From positions 52,914 through 116,913 of the forward strand of contig NZ_AJXU01000051.1 of the NCBI RefSeq assembly GCF_000264315.1: a stretch of DNA of 64,000 bases, written 5' to 3'. The stretch comes from Rhodanobacter fulvus Jip2 (GTDB lineage Bacteria > Pseudomonadota > Gammaproteobacteria > Xanthomonadales > Rhodanobacteraceae). Positions within the stretch are counted from its first letter, which is position 1. Each line of letters opens with the position of its first letter. This document shows positions 62,336-64,000 of this stretch, piece after piece. Position numbers and translations under genes: made by a program. The notes below the pieces were generated by a model, which had not been told where the DNA came from, ran no database searches, and worked only from the letters and a program-made list of their open reading frames with translations.

Positions 62336-63305
62336 GCATGCGTTCCAGCAACGCCGCGACCTCGCCCATATTGCGCGACTGCATCCCATGGCGCTGCCGG
62401 AGCTGGTCGTAGTGGATCAGGATCTTCCGCAGAAAATCCAGGTTGCGCTTCACGTCGGCACCGAAGTTGTGCGGATGCCACCACAGGTGGAACAGCCGGT
62501 TTTCGGTCGCGGCATCATGCATAGCACGCTTGATGCGATGCAGCCGCAGGCTCTCCAGCGGTGCGAGTGAACGCGAACACGGGCGCAGGAATCGACTGGC
62601 TGGAATGTCGAACGGCCGGCTGCGCGCGCATTCCTCCAGGCTGTAGGTGTTGTGACCGCTGAGGTTGATGTAGGTATCCAGCAGACGCAACGCGCGTACC
62701 AGCGGACTCTGCCCCTGCTGGTTTCTCGGCTTGTAGAACGACATCCTTTCGTTGCCCCGGTAACAGGCAATACCCAGTTCATCGAGCACCCGCAGGTAGG
62801 CCGGGTTTGCCTGGTTGCGCGGAAATACCAGACTTGTGGTGGGAATGCCCACGCCCTTCGCAACCTCCACCGCGGCGCGCAAGTCGGCGCGGAATGACTC
62901 GATGGTCTGCCCTTCTTCCAGACAGTAGTAGTGCGAGAACGTGTGCGTGCCGACCTCCTGCCCGGGGCAACGAAGGATCTGTTCGATCGCGTCCGGCGCG
63001 AAGTGGTAGAGATCATCATCGCCCCACCTGCGTTCGTCGATGTAGCGATAGGACGAAAGCTGCTGGTTCTGATAATCGGGCAAGACGCCGGGCAGTTGCT
63101 GCCGCAACTGGGCGATGTCCTTGAAGAACAGAAACCCGAGCGTGGCCCAGGTGGCGTGAATGCCGTGGGCCTGGAACAGATCGAGAATGCCGCGAATGGC
63201 ATCGCGTTCGCCGCGCAGGTTCGCTCCGTAGTCCTCGAAGCTGCGGCTGTCGCGCACGCCCCAATACAACTCCAGATCCAACGAGACAGTGAATACACCC
63301 GGCAT
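62325..63305 (-). CDS. polysaccharide deacetylase (NodB-like)
   Basis: The 326-aa protein has the NodB-type metal site: SLDLELYWG near residue 8 with the first Asp, and GTHTFSHYYCLEEG with the metal-binding H-x3-H at about residues 119-123. It removes N-acetyl or N-formyl groups from amino sugars. The C-terminal WWHPHNFG is a second conserved part. Start ATG 63305 has no strong ribosome site. Confidence 0.82.
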   Translation of the reverse strand: MPGVFTVSLDLELYWGVRDSRSFEDYGANLRGERDAIRGILDLFQAHGIHATWATLGFLFFKDIAQLRQQLPGVLPDYQNQQLSSYRYIDERRWGDDDLYHFAPDAIEQILRCPGQEVGTHTFSHYYCLEEGQTIESFRADLRAAVEVAKGVGIPTTSLVFPRNQANPAYLRVLDELGIACYRGNERMSFYKPRNQQGQSPLVRALRLLDTYINLSGHNTYSLEECARSRPFDIPASRFLRPCSRSLAPLESLRLHRIKRAMHDAATENRLFHLWWHPHNFGADVKRNLDFLRKILIHYDQLRQRHGMQSRNMGEVAALLERMHVG

Positions 63306-63698
63306 ATGTCAGCCACACCTCGTTAGTCAGGGCGCCGTCTCCTGAAGCATCGGCGGTACCGACGCACGATCGAGTCAAGCCGCGTACCGTCGGCTCATCT
63401 CCCCGTGTTTATTCGCAAGGCGTGCGTCGAGCGAACTGATCGTATTCTCAGGGCAGAACCTGAAGGGGCGATGAGGGGCGTCCCGACCCGGCCACGACCC
63501 CGTCGCGACAGCACCGCACGTCCAGGCGCCATTTTTGGCTAAGCGACGTGAAATTGCGGAGATTGTCGGGGCAAACTGGGCTGGAACTTCCAGGCGTGGT
63601 GTGCGTACGGGATTGCGGTTGGCGATGTTTCTCCGCCAGCTACGCAAAATGTCGGCTTCGATGTGCTGCCCCGTTGCGTAACGCCCGCGAGGGATTGT

Positions 63699-63721
63699 TG
63701 GGCCCATCCATGGGCCCAATC
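63699..63721. repeat. GGGCCC palindromic repeat, copy 1
   Basis: TTGGGCCCAT-CC-ATGGGCCCAA is a perfect 10-bp inverted repeat with a 2-nt centre, followed by a CGCGCTGCGCGCTGCG-like run. It is the anchor of the direct repeat. Confidence 0.75.
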
Positions 63722-63957
63722 CTTCCGCGCTGCGCGCTGCGGGGCCAGCCTTCGGCTGTCCAATTTTGTTCCAGACAAAATTGTCGACTGCGGAGGCAGG
63801 ATGCCGGAGCGAACATCGGCGCAGCCGATGGCCCGAAGGGTGAGGCCCAGGATGGGCCGAATAACCCAAGAGGGTTCGTCCACACCTCTCTCTCCGCCAG
63901 ATACGCAAAACGCCGCTTCGGTGTGCTGCACTGTTGCGTGAGGTCCGCGGGGATTGT

Positions 63958-63980
63958 TGGGCCCATCCATGGGCCCAATC
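63958..63980. repeat. GGGCCC palindromic repeat, copy 2
   Basis: An identical palindrome lies 259 bp downstream, in the same orientation, and is followed by CCCTTCGCGCTGCGCGCTGC-type sequence up to the window edge. The repeat probably continues beyond it. Confidence 0.75.
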
Positions 63981-64000
63981 CCTTCGCGCTGCGCGCTGCG

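Larger units (their letters stand above)
63306..64000. other. 695-nt intergenic region with dispersed repeats
   Basis: No gene is supported. Two copies of an imperfect repeat start at about 63628 and 63890, spaced 259 bp; each carries CTACGCAAAA-like, GATGTGCTGC-like and a perfect 10-bp palindrome TTGGGCCCAT/ATGGGCCCAA. Frames through this region are repeat shadows. Confidence 0.7.

Noticed and set aside
63375..63978. Several minus- and plus-strand frames at the right edge
   Set aside because: They encode repeated strings derived from the GGGCCC repeat and so are repeat shadows.

Overview
The window is GC-rich gammaproteobacterial DNA. The closeness of the wbpB-wbpD-wbpE set to Pseudomonas-type enzymes, the Wzx/Wzy/Wzc exopolysaccharide locus and the GGGCCC-rich intergenic repeats at the right edge suggest a Xanthomonadales (Rhodanobacteraceae-like) host. 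This placement is inference; no rRNA or other species marker is present.

Positions 1 to about 35,426 are one prophage, open at the left edge. The left part (1-16,675) is read leftwards. In transcription order it holds a lysis cassette (GH24 endolysin, small membrane proteins, overlapping spanin pair), small virion and tail-tip genes with a large SGNH-hydrolase fibre protein, then TerS, TerL, portal, Mu F-like protein, DUF2213 protease with a probable nested scaffold, cement protein, DUF2184 major capsid, connector and neck genes, and a DUF3383 sheath-like gene cut by the window edge. The sheath-like gene suggests a contractile tail. Positions 16,672-22,684 are the leftward early operon: Cro-like, CII-like, replication initiator, DnaB-type helicase, RusA resolvase and a chain of tiny genes joined by ATGA/GTGA overlaps. 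The immunity region (22,684-22,761) has divergent, apparently leaderless cro and repressor genes with three palindromic operators. The same operator recurs at 24,043-24,082, before the rightward operon. That operon carries a coiled-coil protein, a nucleotidyltransferase-fold protein, YqaJ exonuclease, RecT, accessory genes, DUF1643, a C5 cytosine methyltransferase, a J-domain protein, a DUF4224 excisionase-like gene and a tyrosine integrase. It ends at a 58-nt 3' fragment of tRNA-Leu(CAA), the right attachment site. A secreted-protein gene with its own terminator (23,383-23,940) looks like a lysogenic-conversion moron.

Positions 35,465-39,441 are chromosomal: a single-domain response regulator preceded by two tiny coupled ORFs, a membrane-anchored SUMF1/FGE-like protein, RNase D and tRNA-Ala(CGC).

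Positions 39,442-63,305 are an exopolysaccharide locus. A long 5' region with an inverted repeat precedes wzb, wzc, wbpB, wbpD, wbpE, an HprK-like P-loop protein, four glycosyltransferases, a Wzx-like flippase, a Wzy-like polymerase, an AsnB-like amidotransferase and a beta-helix protein. On the opposite strand lie a WecA-family initiating transferase, the outer-membrane exporter Wza, and a coupled NodB deacetylase/formyltransferase pair. The gene content predicts Wzx/Wzy-dependent assembly of a polymer containing a 2,3-diacetamido uronic acid that may be amidated and N-formylated. The right edge holds a 259-bp-spaced direct repeat built around a perfect GGGCCC palindrome.
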